Origin: Bacteriovoracaceae bacterium
Lineage (GTDB): Bacteria; Bdellovibrionota; UBA1018
Assembly (NCBI GenBank): GCA_947447665.1
Contig: CANFJX010000003.1
Location: forward strand, 1 to 64,000
Reading direction: 5' to 3'
Length of the DNA: 64,000 bases
Part shown: positions 55,795 to 64,000 of the stretch, one piece after another
How the letters are laid out: each line of letters opens with the position of its first letter
Position numbering within the stretch: position 1 is the first letter of the stretch
The notes under the pieces: model-generated
Seen by the model: only the letters and a program-made list of their open reading frames with translations
Told to the model about the DNA's origin: nothing
Database searches by the model: none
Position numbers and translations under genes: made by a program

Positions 55795-55828
55795 AATTGG
55801 GAGGTGGGGGATGACCCACCTCCCAATT
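55795..55828 (-). terminator. Rho-independent-like terminator of flagellin 2
   Basis: Perfect 14-bp stem AATTGGGAGGTGGG (55795-55808) and CCCACCTCCCAATT (55815-55828) with a 6-base loop, 16 bases after the flagellin 2 stop. On the minus strand TAAATTCTCG follows, a partly T-rich tail. Confidence 0.85.
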
Positions 55829-55843
55829 TGGTGTTTAAGGAAA

Positions 55844-56677
55844 TTATCCTAACAATTTAAGAGCCATCATGTTGTTGTTATTGGCTTGACCGAGGACCGA
55901 TACGCCGGCTTGAGACAAAATGTTGTTTTTGGTCAATTCGGCAGTTTCAGAAGCCATGTCGGTATCACGAATACGGCTTCGAGCTGAAGACAGGTTTTCA
56001 TCGTACACATTGAGATTATTGACAGCGGCTGTGAGTCGATTTTGTAATGCCCCCAGCACTGCACGATTTTCAACCAAGGTTTTCATCGCGCTATCAACAG
56101 TGTCCAAGTTCGTTCGAGCTGATTCTTTCGTCAGTGTAGATACGCCTGAAAGGCCAAGTCCCTCTAAACTGACATTGGTCTTCTTAGTATCATAGACGAA
56201 GCGGTCTTCACTTTCCTTGTTATGGATACCAACTTGAATATCTAGAGACTCTCCGTTACCGCTCAGTAATTTCTTACCATTGAACTCAGTGATCCCAGAG
56301 ATTCGGGTGACTTCTGATTTCAACTGCTGAACTTCCTTATCGATAAACCCACGCTCTACATCGCCTAGAGTATCAGACGAGGCTTGAATCGACAGTTCCC
56401 GGAAACGAACTAAAATGTTGCCGATTTCGTTCATTCCGCCTTCAGCAGTCTGAATCATCGATACACCGTCATTAGCATTTCTCACATCTTGACGGACGGA
56501 CCGAATATCTGCTCTCATTCGCTCACTGATGGCCAACCCAGCCGCATCATCTGCTGCTTTGTTGATTCTAGAACCAGAAGACAAATGCTCTAATGCATCT
56601 CTCTGTGCCACATTCGTTAGACCAAGCTGACGTTGTGCATTTAACGACTGCACGTTAGTCGAAATTCTTAATCCCAT
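55844..56677 (-). CDS. Flagellin (copy 2)
   Basis: 277 residues from ATG 56677 (GAGGAG 5 bases upstream; the GTG at 56683 falls inside that site). D0/D1 ends MGLRISTNVQSLNAQRQLGL and GVSVLGQANNNNMMALKLLG, plus LSSGSRINKAADDAAGLAIS. Little central domain. Diverged from copy 1 in the middle but the same length. Has its own terminator and promoter candidate. Confidence 0.96.
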   Translation of the reverse strand: MGLRISTNVQSLNAQRQLGLTNVAQRDALEHLSSGSRINKAADDAAGLAISERMRADIRSVRQDVRNANDGVSMIQTAEGGMNEIGNILVRFRELSIQASSDTLGDVERGFIDKEVQQLKSEVTRISGITEFNGKKLLSGNGESLDIQVGIHNKESEDRFVYDTKKTNVSLEGLGLSGVSTLTKESARTNLDTVDSAMKTLVENRAVLGALQNRLTAAVNNLNVYDENLSSARSRIRDTDMASETAELTKNNILSQAGVSVLGQANNNNMMALKLLG

Positions 56678-56828
56678 ACCCACTCCTCAAAGTGTAGGAC
56701 CCCATTTGGAAATAAAATTCCCAAAACAGGACCCAGTTGTTTAATAATGACAGGAATTTGCTGTACCCCTGTCAGCTGAGAGTCACTGGTTCGATGCTTC
56801 GTTCCGATGTTCTCAACTTGCAAATATT

Positions 56829-56856
56829 AATTCGGTCAGGTATTGAATTAGCTTTA
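56829..56856 (-). promoter_or_regulatory. Weak sigma-28-type promoter candidate for flagellin 2
   Basis: Minus strand: TAAAGCTA (56856-56849), 12-base spacer, ACCGAATT (56836-56829). The -35 matches 6 of 8, the -10 only the CCGA core. About 145 bases before the flagellin start. Supported mainly by the two better sites nearby. Confidence 0.4.
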
Positions 56857-56898
56857 GACTTTTTTAGTCAGGCTTTAAAAAACTAAAATGGTCTTTCT

Positions 56899-57840
56899 CT
56901 AAGCCGTTGGATAGACGCCAGAAAGAATATCTGCAGCGCTATAGGGATCTAACGTTCGATTTAGCAATTGCTGCATGACCTCCTGTCCAGAGGTCGTTAA
57001 AAAGGTCGCATCAATGGAGCGATTTAGTCTCTCACTCAGGATATCCTTCACTTCATTTTTCAGAAAATCACGCGTTTTAGCAAGACGCTTACCGCTCTGA
57101 GTCAAATAAGCTTGGTGAGCCTCAATGGAACTCAGAAGCTCCTGGATCCCGACGTTCTTGATCGCCTCGGTTTTACGAACCGGCATAAGCCAACTCGTCT
57201 CATCATGCTCAGCCATTCCTACCATACTTACTAGCTCACGAAGCAGCTGGTCAGCCTCAGGGCGATCAGATTTATTGAGTGCAAATACATCGGCAATTTC
57301 CATCAGTCCAGCCTTCATCACTTGTATCGAGTCACCGCTTTCGGGCACGAGAACGACGACGATGGTCTGAGCTAAGCTGAGGATCTCCAACTCAGTTTGA
57401 CCCACTCCGGCCGTTTCTACCAAAATGATGTCAAACCCCGCCGCATCCAAAATGAGCACCACTTCCTTGGTCGCATGGGACAATCCCCCATGTTGCCCTC
57501 GAGTCCCCAAGGAACGGATATAAACGTGAGGATCTCCCGAGTGTTTCTGCATTCGTATCCGGTCCCCAAGGATTGCACCCCCAGTGAACGGACTCGAAGG
57601 ATCCACGGCGACCACCGCTATCTTTTTACCTTGCATGCGGAGCTGCTCCAGGAGTCGATCGACCAGCGTCGACTTTCCAGCGCCTGGCGGTCCTGTAATT
57701 CCCCAGACCTGAGCTTTACCTGTTTTGGAATATATCTCTGTCATAATCTCAGCGAGGTCTGGATCTCGATTCTCCACCTTCGTAATCAACCTAGCTAGCG
57801 AGAGGCGATGCCCTTGGAGCATATCTTGGACTAATTTCAT
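56899..57840 (-). CDS. meaB: Methylmalonyl-CoA mutase-associated GTPase MeaB (ArgK family)
   Basis: 313 residues. G3E-type P-loop GPPGAGKSTLVD near 51-62, VDPSSPFTGGAILGDRIRM, VETAGVGQTE (G3) and NKSDRPEAD (G4). Protects and reloads the B12-dependent methylmalonyl-CoA mutase. The mutase itself is not in the window. AAGGATAA precedes ATG. Confidence 0.94.
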   Translation of the reverse strand: MKLVQDMLQGHRLSLARLITKVENRDPDLAEIMTEIYSKTGKAQVWGITGPPGAGKSTLVDRLLEQLRMQGKKIAVVAVDPSSPFTGGAILGDRIRMQKHSGDPHVYIRSLGTRGQHGGLSHATKEVVLILDAAGFDIILVETAGVGQTELEILSLAQTIVVVLVPESGDSIQVMKAGLMEIADVFALNKSDRPEADQLLRELVSMVGMAEHDETSWLMPVRKTEAIKNVGIQELLSSIEAHQAYLTQSGKRLAKTRDFLKNEVKDILSERLNRSIDATFLTTSGQEVMQQLLNRTLDPYSAADILSGVYPTA

Positions 57841-57904
57841 TATTTATCCTTCATTATAGAGATTTCCCAATTCATACTTCCCAGGAATCTTCCGATATTT
57901 CAAC

Positions 57905-59158
57905 ATGGAACCTGATTTCGATACGTTGACTAGAGGCGTCATGGCCTTGTCTGTTTTAAGCATCATCCCAGTAATTATTTTTGCCCTCTGGCTAGAGTAT
58001 TTCGAAAAAGAACTTCAGGAACTCATCATTAAGACACCAGATTTCGAGCGGGAGCCAGAGTTCGAGAAAGTCCGCTTTTTCAGCCTGATCGTGTTACTTT
58101 TTCAATTTACGCTTTTCCTGGGTTCGGATGAAATCAGGCAGGCATTTCCGCTTATTTGTGACACAACCCTCGGGCTTTGCGTCTGTGCTCAAATCGCCCT
58201 GCAACTCAGAGCTGAAAAACAAATCCAAGCGACCCAAAGTGGAGCCGAGCCCATCTTCCACATCCTAGTCAAGGCAGCGCGGTCCTGGCTTATAGCAGCC
58301 TTAATTTGCGGCTTCCTCTCGGTTTTTGGAGTTCTCCTGGCCCGATGGGTTGCACTGAGCGCCCATGCATCTGCTACGATGGGCGCAACCCTGATTACAC
58401 TCGGCGGGACACTCGGAATGGGATGTGGTCTGATCCTTAATTTTGCTCTCACACCCTACCACCTTCTTAAAACGCTCCCAAGCTCGCTGATGATTGGCAT
58501 GCCCATAGAAAAAACCATTCAATCCATTTTTACGAACCATCAGATCAAACTTCCCAAGCTTTGGGTGGTCGAGCTTCAAAAATTTCGAATTATCGACCTA
58601 CTAATCACTGGCTTCAAAGCAGGCCGAGGGCCCTTTGCCTATTCTCTATTTATTTCTAGGCTGACATTAAACACTTTGAATGAAGCAGAGATTCGTTCAC
58701 TCCTTTTAATCGAAGTAAGTCACCTCAAACTGAACCATCTCAGAAAACGAGTTGCGCTGGCCTCCACCTTGATTATCAATAGTCTCATAATCGCTATTTT
58801 AGTCACGCTTACGGTTCAAAAATTCGTGCCAGACCCAGGGGTCGTTGAGTTTCTCGGGGCCACTCTCGGCTTCATCGCCTTCATTATCTCCATGCGATGG
58901 GTTGCGCTTCAAAAGCAAATGCAAGAATTCGCGGCCGATAGCTACGCGCTCGACCACCTCGAGCTGGATCTTGAGCATTTTGCAAACGCAGTCAGGAAGC
59001 TCGATTATTTTTCGATTCAAGCAAATCACCCAGAACATATGAAAAACATGCCCCTCATGGGATTTCCAGACACCGAGAGAAGACTCTTCTTACTTAATGC
59101 CTACTTCGCCAAGCAGTCCAAGTATCAGAAGTCAGATCAAGAGCGAATTGCCGCTTAG
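57905..59158 (+). CDS. M48-like membrane protein with degenerate zinc motif
   Basis: 417 residues with about seven hydrophobic segments. In the position of the M48 HExxH motif it reads IEVSHLKLNHLRKR, so the first zinc His is Ile while the Glu and second His remain. Downstream QEFAADSYALDH matches the third-ligand region (E..AD..A). The family layout is otherwise kept. Likely an inactive or altered M48 (HtpX/Ste24-like) protein. No operon partner; divergent from meaB across 64 bases. Confidence 0.7.
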   Translation: MEPDFDTLTRGVMALSVLSIIPVIIFALWLEYFEKELQELIIKTPDFEREPEFEKVRFFSLIVLLFQFTLFLGSDEIRQAFPLICDTTLGLCVCAQIALQLRAEKQIQATQSGAEPIFHILVKAARSWLIAALICGFLSVFGVLLARWVALSAHASATMGATLITLGGTLGMGCGLILNFALTPYHLLKTLPSSLMIGMPIEKTIQSIFTNHQIKLPKLWVVELQKFRIIDLLITGFKAGRGPFAYSLFISRLTLNTLNEAEIRSLLLIEVSHLKLNHLRKRVALASTLIINSLIIAILVTLTVQKFVPDPGVVEFLGATLGFIAFIISMRWVALQKQMQEFAADSYALDHLELDLEHFANAVRKLDYFSIQANHPEHMKNMPLMGFPDTERRLFLLNAYFAKQSKYQKSDQERIAA

Positions 59159-59174
59159 AAAGAATTCAATACCG

Positions 59175-60005
59175 TCATTCAAACGGATTGGGGCCCTGAG
59201 CACTGGGCGCTAGGCCTGAAGGCATAATCACTGTCTCTACGGGAGCCGGACTTGGGCTGGCCATAGGACTCGACGACAGACTCACTAGACTTGAGGGTTT
59301 CAAACTAGAAACTGGCTCTGAAACTTCAATAAACTGGGGTTCGAAATGGTACTTATCAAGAACGCTCGAGAGGCCTTCACTCTTTCTCCAGAGCGCAAAG
59401 GGATTGCTGGCCTGAACTAGCATACTGGTACCCTCAGGGGTAAGGTCCAACTTCCTAAAAAATACCAACTCGCTGATTTTTTGGTAGCGCACGACTGACC
59501 ACCTTAAATAGCGTGAGTCATGAAATTCTGCCCCAAAACCTTGAGCAACCGAAGAGAGGAATTGAAAGGTTTCTAAGACGATTTTTTGCTTAGTATCGAG
59601 ATATTCGTCAGACTTAAGATCGTCCTCAAGTCGCAGAAGCTTTCCATAAAAACACCAATGGTAATGAACTGGGTCTTTTTTAACAAGCTCTCGGGTTCCT
59701 TGCATTTCCTCGTCTTTTGCTTTCGCAAAACCCTTGAGCTTAATAAAGTCTGAATCACAATTTTTCAGAAACTCCTTTTCTTTGGGCGCAGACGGATCAG
59801 TAAATAGGGCAACAAGATCGCTCAGATCCAATCCCACTGGATGCGGCACCTGGGTATAGGCTGGGGGCGCCGGAGGAAGGCTGGGAACCAGCTCAGTAGT
59901 CGTGCATGCCCCGAGACTGAGAATCCAAATGAGGTTTCTACCCACCCAACCCAATGGTAGCGACTGATGCAAAAAAGGCAATTTAGGCCGACGATTGCGC
60001 CACAT
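59175..60005 (-). CDS. Proline/serine-rich lipoprotein
   Basis: 276 residues from ATG 60005, with AAGGAG 7 bases upstream. Signal segment WVGRNLIWILSLGAC ends in a lipobox (LGAC, Cys near 34). Then a Pro-rich stretch (SLPPAPPAYTQVPHPV), a helical domain (about 70-215), and a Ser/Pro-rich tail ending GPNPFE. Function unknown. It is divergent from the outer-membrane/FliF-FliG-like operon across about 120 bases and might belong to the same envelope system. Confidence 0.72.
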   Translation of the reverse strand: MWRNRRPKLPFLHQSLPLGWVGRNLIWILSLGACTTTELVPSLPPAPPAYTQVPHPVGLDLSDLVALFTDPSAPKEKEFLKNCDSDFIKLKGFAKAKDEEMQGTRELVKKDPVHYHWCFYGKLLRLEDDLKSDEYLDTKQKIVLETFQFLSSVAQGFGAEFHDSRYLRWSVVRYQKISELVFFRKLDLTPEGTSMLVQASNPFALWRKSEGLSSVLDKYHFEPQFIEVSEPVSSLKPSSLVSLSSSPMASPSPAPVETVIMPSGLAPSAQGPNPFE

Positions 60006-60069
60006 ACCATCTCTCCTTGTGTCTCCACATCGGCAAAATCGACCTACTTCATGAGAGCCAAATAAAAAA

Positions 60070-60097
60070 TTAAGACTTCCCAGCATCTCGCCGATGA
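60070..60097 (+). promoter_or_regulatory. Sigma-28 (FliA)-type promoter candidate for the FliF/FliG-like operon
   Basis: TTAAGACT (60070-60077), 12-base spacer, GCCGATGA (60090-60097). The -10 matches 7 of 8 to GCCGATAA, the -35 5 of 8. Predicted start near 60104, with AAGGAG at 60109-60114 and GTG at 60129. The 12-base spacing is the same as at the FlaG-like gene. Confidence 0.5.
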
Positions 60098-60128
60098 TCT
60101 CTAAGAGGAAGGAGCCTCAAGAAATACT

Positions 60129-61205
60129 GTGCGAAATTGTCTTATTCTACTCATAGCAATCATCACTCAGGCCGCGTGGATCTTGCCGGCAGTTGCAGCT
60201 GCCGAGGAAGCACGGAATTTCTATGAAGTTCTAGACGACGTCCTCGGGGACTTCGAATACGATCTGAAAAATTCCAATGTTTCTGGGATCAAGAACATCT
60301 CTGTACGAAACATCTCACTTAGCGAGAATGTTCCTCCATCATTTAAGAGCCACTTAGAACTCCTCATCACAGAGAGAATCCTCAAGGATAGCCGAAACCA
60401 CGTCATTCAATGCTTACCCTGTCGAGCCAGAAAAACCAGCCTAAATGGTGACCAGGTAACTATTTCCTCACCCGATACGAATCCAGTTGAACAAGCTAGA
60501 ATTGCAAAAATGAGCGGAATCGAACACTTTCTAGATGCATCCTTCTCTTATGAGCCGACCGGAATGGTACTCTCTATGTTTATTACTGACCCAGAGACCG
60601 AGAGCGTCATCTGGTCTAGGAGCTATAATTCTGAAAATTCCCGGGCATCCGCTTTTCGGAGAGGTGTCGACTTTAGCCAAGTAGACGAAGCAAGAAAAAA
60701 GACTGAGTATTCCCCTACGATTCAAAATCGAATAACCATATACTACCTTTACGAACCCTCTTTACCAACTACCACCGGATGCCTAGCACTCGGCTACCGA
60801 ATGATGGAAAGATATGATAACCGAAAAAAAGAGGTGGGCTTTGAGTTTAACTACCTAGCAGACGCATCTAGTCTGATTAATCCTAGCGGGGCTAGCAAAT
60901 CTAACATTTACGCTGGTTTAGGCTTTAATTTAACGATGATGTTTGTCCACGCTTGGAACCTGATCGGGGATGAAGAGAACTATAATCAAATCAGGGGGAG
61001 CATTATCACCTCAATCGGAGGAACTTATGCGAGTGGATACCTGAGTGGCCTCATCCGCGGAGGATACGAATTTCGACTCGCGAAACATTTTGCGGTAACC
61101 CTCAACTTAGGTTACCGGCCTGCATCCAAAGAATTTATATCAACAAAATCGGCGGGAACCATTCAAGGTTTGGAATATGGACTGGGTGTTAACTTACTTT
61201 TTTAG
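60129..61205 (+). CDS. Secreted FlgO/CsgG-like plus outer-membrane barrel protein
   Basis: 358 residues. GTG start; AAGGAG is 14 bases upstream, farther than usual, and no better in-frame start exists. Signal peptide to about 25 (LILLIAIITQAAWILPAVAA). The first domain (about 28-190) resembles FlgO/CsgG-type proteins: paired strands and helices with LLITERILKDSRNHVIQC, a CLPC pair, and MFITDPETESVIWSRSY. The second half (about 200-358) has alternating beta-strands and a C-terminal LLF typical of outer-membrane barrels. First gene of the last operon; overlaps the next by 29 bases. Confidence 0.75.
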   Translation: MRNCLILLIAIITQAAWILPAVAAAEEARNFYEVLDDVLGDFEYDLKNSNVSGIKNISVRNISLSENVPPSFKSHLELLITERILKDSRNHVIQCLPCRARKTSLNGDQVTISSPDTNPVEQARIAKMSGIEHFLDASFSYEPTGMVLSMFITDPETESVIWSRSYNSENSRASAFRRGVDFSQVDEARKKTEYSPTIQNRITIYYLYEPSLPTTTGCLALGYRMMERYDNRKKEVGFEFNYLADASSLINPSGASKSNIYAGLGFNLTMMFVHAWNLIGDEENYNQIRGSIITSIGGTYASGYLSGLIRGGYEFRLAKHFAVTLNLGYRPASKEFISTKSAGTIQGLEYGLGVNLLF

Positions 61206-61926
61206 TGGAATCATTTTATTTGCGCTCTCTCTTCAGGGCTGTGCGAGCGTTAATGCTCTAACGAGCGCTCCCGAACCAGAGCGAGCTAGGCCCATTGCCA
61301 ATCCATTTTCGAATTATCATCTCAGCGATAAGGGTGATCCGAGCCAAAATATGATTCTAAGAACGAAAAAGGGAGACCGATCAGTTGAGCTCGAAATCCC
61401 AGCGTCCTCATCAAATCTTAGCGACTTTGTACTCCCCGTTTCTCCGGCATTTAAGAACAAAGATAATCTAGAGGGAGACGAAACAATCAGCAATCAGAAT
61501 TACAAATCTCGCCACGCCAGTATTTCAGACCACGAAATTATCCAGAACTTTCCTCAGATTCCTGGTCAAGACGTGGCAGCGAGGACAGAAATTGAGAAAA
61601 ACCTTCATCTCACCGCAAGCGAAGACTCCATTGTACCAGAGAACGCTCAAAGCTATCTTGCCTCGATGGATCATATCAAATCCCTTTTTAAAGTTGCGCG
61701 GTATGAGGCAGCTCTTTTAGAGTCGGACGAACTACTCAGACTCTACCAGAACGATCCAAAGATTTACGAAATGCGCGGAACCCTTTTCGATAGGCTCGAC
61801 CAAAGGGATTTGGCCCTCAAATCCTGGAACCAGGCACTTCGACTCAACCCGAACAACGCAGCACTCAGGCGATTTATAGAACATAAGCAGTTAGTCTCAA
61901 GCCTAGGGGGGTCACAAAAAAAATGA
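61177..61926 (+). CDS. TPR lipoprotein of the FliF/FliG-like operon
   Basis: 249 residues. Signal FSGIILFALSLQGC with lipobox Cys at 22, followed by Ala-Ser, consistent with outer-membrane sorting. A disordered Ser/Pro/Asn-rich middle (about 30-160) leads to two TPR-like repeats (about 165-240, RYEAALLESDELLRLYQNDP, QRDLALKSWNQALRLNPNNA). Starts inside the barrel gene and ends overlapping the next start by 4 bases (ATGA), so three genes are coupled. Confidence 0.8.
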   Translation: MDWVLTYFFSGIILFALSLQGCASVNALTSAPEPERARPIANPFSNYHLSDKGDPSQNMILRTKKGDRSVELEIPASSSNLSDFVLPVSPAFKNKDNLEGDETISNQNYKSRHASISDHEIIQNFPQIPGQDVAARTEIEKNLHLTASEDSIVPENAQSYLASMDHIKSLFKVARYEAALLESDELLRLYQNDPKIYEMRGTLFDRLDQRDLALKSWNQALRLNPNNAALRRFIEHKQLVSSLGGSQKK

Positions 61927-64000
61927 AACTTCACAAACATGTTACCGCCTGGGCGTCCATGATAATTTCCCTCTCGCTACTCTCCTTCAGCTCTCCTAGT
62001 TGGGCCTTGGAGGGCCGTCAAGCTGAGCTCACGCAGAGGTCTGCTGAGAATCAGGTAAAAAATCTCATTAAGCCTATCCTAGATCAATACTGTTCCGAAG
62101 ACTGCAAGCTCATGGGCGTCAAAGTGATCGTAGACATTGGCGCCCCCTCCGAGCTTAGCCCTGGATTTGACGATGGAGATACGAAGAGAGCCGTCGAACT
62201 AGCACCTGTCTCAGCTCAGGTTAAAGTTCTAATTGACGACAAGCTGGGACCTATATCACGCCAAAAACTCCTCGACTTGCTTCAGCAATATTTAGACACC
62301 TTAGAATACCCAGTAAGGATCGATGCCCAGATAACTCACTTCCCAGTACCTCATGGCACCGAGGCAAGGATCGCAGCAGCGAGAAGTCAAATCGAGAAAA
62401 CATTTCTAGCAAATACTAATGAAATAGTTCAACAATTCTGCCCACACTCCTGCATCCTCACCGACTTCAATCTCCAAACTGAAGTAGTCAATGCAGAAGA
62501 GGCACAATACGCTGCAGCCGGCGAGTTCATCCAGGAAGGTGACTCTGCAATTAAAATAAAGAAAATTGGAGCCACCCTCCTGTTAGATCAGGACCTCACC
62601 AGCGAAGAACAGACTAATATCTTGCAAATGATAAAGCTCAAAAACAGTGGGATAAAAAATCTTGAAATTGATGGCAAGACCTTAAGGTTTCCTAAGCCAC
62701 TCATAACAGGTAATTTATCTACTAGCGCCACAGCCCTTACTCAAGATCGAAAAATCGCTTCGAACTCGAAAGATACAGTTGATACCATCGCTAAATCTGC
62801 TTCCGACTCAACCACCTCCAATAACTCTTCTATGACTAATCAGGAGAAAAACTTCAAAGAAGATCACTACAGTCGGACTGAAAAAATTGAGCGAGTCGAA
62901 AATGGAGATGCCATACAGAAGGAATTAGATCAATTTAAACTCGCCGGTATGATCTTTGGTTGTTCCGCCTTGAGTCTGCTTCTCTTCATCGCTTTTTCAA
63001 CGCTGAGGCGTCAGACTGGATCCAATCATTCGAACGTCCAGCGAATCATTCACGACCTCACTTCAGACCCAGCTGGTAACGGGGCGCTTGAGAGTCGCTC
63101 ACCCCGAGCAGAAGCGGATCCCAACAAATCAGGTCAGGCTACTTTTTCGCGCCGGTATGAGATCGAAAGAATTCACGACGAACTAAACGCGATTTATGCT
63201 CAGAATCCAAAAACAGCGAAGTATGTTTTTTCAAAGGTTCTCACAGAAGAGGGTGTCGAAACCACCGCCGAGTGCATTGCTTTGTTTGGAGAGGGCATTG
63301 TAATTGAGATGCTCAGAGACCCCAGTTTACAAACTGATTTAACGGAACTTATCGATTTTTACTCGAAAAATCCGATTGAGCTCAGCGACGAAGAAAAGTT
63401 AACCTTGCTTAAAAAACTACATAGTCGAACCATAGCTGGTAAATTGGCCGTGCTCGGAAATCGCTCGACACACCTCTTCGACTTCCTAGCTGAAATGGAT
63501 GGCGAACAAATCCTTGAATTGATCAAGACGGAATCGATTACAGTCAAGGCTATTATCCTTACTCAATGTGATCCCCAAAAAAGAACTCATATTTATACTC
63601 ACATGGACAACGAGATTAGGATGAATTTACTGACGGAGCTATCCAGAATCGATTACTTGCCGAAGGACTATATCTATAATGTCTCCGTCGCACTGAAAAA
63701 TAAAAAAACAGAGAACCCTAAGCTCAATACTGAAGCTCTCCCTGGCTCGGAGGTATTAGTAGGTTTACTTGAGCGCACTGGCCTTACCATGCAGAAAACG
63801 CTCATTAATAGCCTTGAAAATGTGAATCCCGAAAGCGCCCGAACAATTAAAGGCAAACTCATCAGCGTAGATACGCTTCGCTTCCTCAGGGATGGTCAAC
63901 TCCTAGAAGCCGTTTTAAGCCTCAAGCACGATGAACTCCTGCAATTTCTCAAAGGCGCGCCAGAGTCTATTCGGAAAACTATCTTTTCCAAATCTCCCCC
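61923..64000 (+). CDS. FliF/FliG-like inner-membrane fusion protein (partial, C-terminus beyond right edge)
   Basis: 692 codons visible without a stop. Signal peptide 1-28 (cleavage at SWA). Periplasmic part 29-335 consists of two similar halves, each with a CxxxC pair (Cys57/61 and Cys173/177) and a beta-strand/helix unit like the FliF ring-building region (ATLLLDQDLTSEEQ). Membrane helix about 340-361, then a linker. The cytoplasmic part from about 410 resembles FliG middle and C-terminal domains: VKAIILTQCDPQKRTHI, then LLERTGLTMQKTLINSLE, then LRDGQLLEAVLSLKHDELLQ and FLKGAPESIRKTIFSKSPP, close to the FliG ALKG-xxExxREKIF-xNMS end. FliF and FliG identities are by pattern, not alignment. 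Confidence 0.7.
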   Translation, partial: MKLHKHVTAWASMIISLSLLSFSSPSWALEGRQAELTQRSAENQVKNLIKPILDQYCSEDCKLMGVKVIVDIGAPSELSPGFDDGDTKRAVELAPVSAQVKVLIDDKLGPISRQKLLDLLQQYLDTLEYPVRIDAQITHFPVPHGTEARIAAARSQIEKTFLANTNEIVQQFCPHSCILTDFNLQTEVVNAEEAQYAAAGEFIQEGDSAIKIKKIGATLLLDQDLTSEEQTNILQMIKLKNSGIKNLEIDGKTLRFPKPLITGNLSTSATALTQDRKIASNSKDTVDTIAKSASDSTTSNNSSMTNQEKNFKEDHYSRTEKIERVENGDAIQKELDQFKLAGMIFGCSALSLLLFIAFSTLRRQTGSNHSNVQRIIHDLTSDPAGNGALESRSPRAEADPNKSGQATFSRRYEIERIHDELNAIYAQNPKTAKYVFSKVLTEEGVETTAECIALFGEGIVIEMLRDPSLQTDLTELIDFYSKNPIELSDEEKLTLLKKLHSRTIAGKLAVLGNRSTHLFDFLAEMDGEQILELIKTESITVKAIILTQCDPQKRTHIYTHMDNEIRMNLLTELSRIDYLPKDYIYNVSVALKNKKTENPKLNTEALPGSEVLVGLLERTGLTMQKTLINSLENVNPESARTIKGKLISVDTLRFLRDGQLLEAVLSLKHDELLQFLKGAPESIRKTIFSKSP

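Larger units (their letters stand above)
55415..55843. other. Intergenic region between the two flagellin genes
   Basis: 429 bases without a convincing gene. From right to left it holds the terminator of flagellin 2 (55795-55828), an AT-rich run of TTTATTTATTTATTC near 55770-55784, the 11-bp inverted repeat, the sigma-28-type promoter, and the long flagellin 1 leader. I see no further structured element in 55440-55680. Confidence 0.7.

Noticed and set aside
1..64000. CRISPR array, tRNA or insertion sequence
   Set aside because: No regularly spaced repeats, no tRNA-like cloverleaf in the gaps, and no transposase-like frame or flanking inverted repeats were seen.

Overview
The window looks like chromosomal DNA of a predatory-type Bdellovibrionota (Bdellovibrio-like) bacterium. 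This is an inference from gene content, not a database match. The evidence is a pilB-pilT-pilC type IV pilus set, a type III glutamine synthetase, a moxR/DUF58/batA/batB/batD operon, an extended fliD-fliS cluster, two near-equal-length flagellins, many lipoproteins and outer-membrane barrels, and very tight packing with 1-4 base overlaps. I see no tRNA, rRNA, CRISPR array, insertion sequence or prophage.

Layout. 1-3925 (minus): pilB, pilT and the start of pilC. 4067-6295: glutamine synthetase III. 6292-7357 (minus): orphan ParA plus a small basic protein. 7505-8836: YkgJ-like Cys-cluster protein and ribF. 8837-21575 (minus): an operon of a giant lipoprotein, moxR, DUF58, a BatD-like protein, batA, batB-TPR and batD. 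21734-23969: M28 peptidase-like membrane protein and a small phasin-like protein. 23974-27771 (minus): rpsF-rpsR-DUF2232-rplI-dnaB. 27887-35155: tatC, cyclophilin, heme A synthase, MarC and an M16 protease. 35339-40556: RRM protein, hemW, grpE-dnaK-dnaJ. 40584-44357: an LpoA-like protein and small envelope proteins.

44503-56677 is the flagellar filament region: fliD, fliS, a FliT/FlgN-like chaperone candidate, a TPR protein, a 43-residue protein, a GT9 glycosyltransferase, then NAD kinase and recN; on the minus strand an LpxH-like phosphatase, a FlaG-like protein and two flagellins. The FlaG-like gene and both flagellins have sigma-28-type promoter candidates. 56899-60005: MeaB GTPase, an M48-like protein that has lost its first zinc histidine, and a proline-rich lipoprotein.

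The most interesting part is the last operon, 60129 to the right edge. It encodes a secreted outer-membrane barrel with a FlgO/CsgG-like front domain, a TPR lipoprotein, and a large inner-membrane protein. That protein has a duplicated FliF-like periplasmic region, one membrane segment and a FliG-like cytoplasmic domain. A sigma-28-like promoter sits directly upstream. Together these suggest an envelope-spanning assembly related to the flagellar motor base, either an accessory part of the flagellum or a separate rotary or gliding machine.
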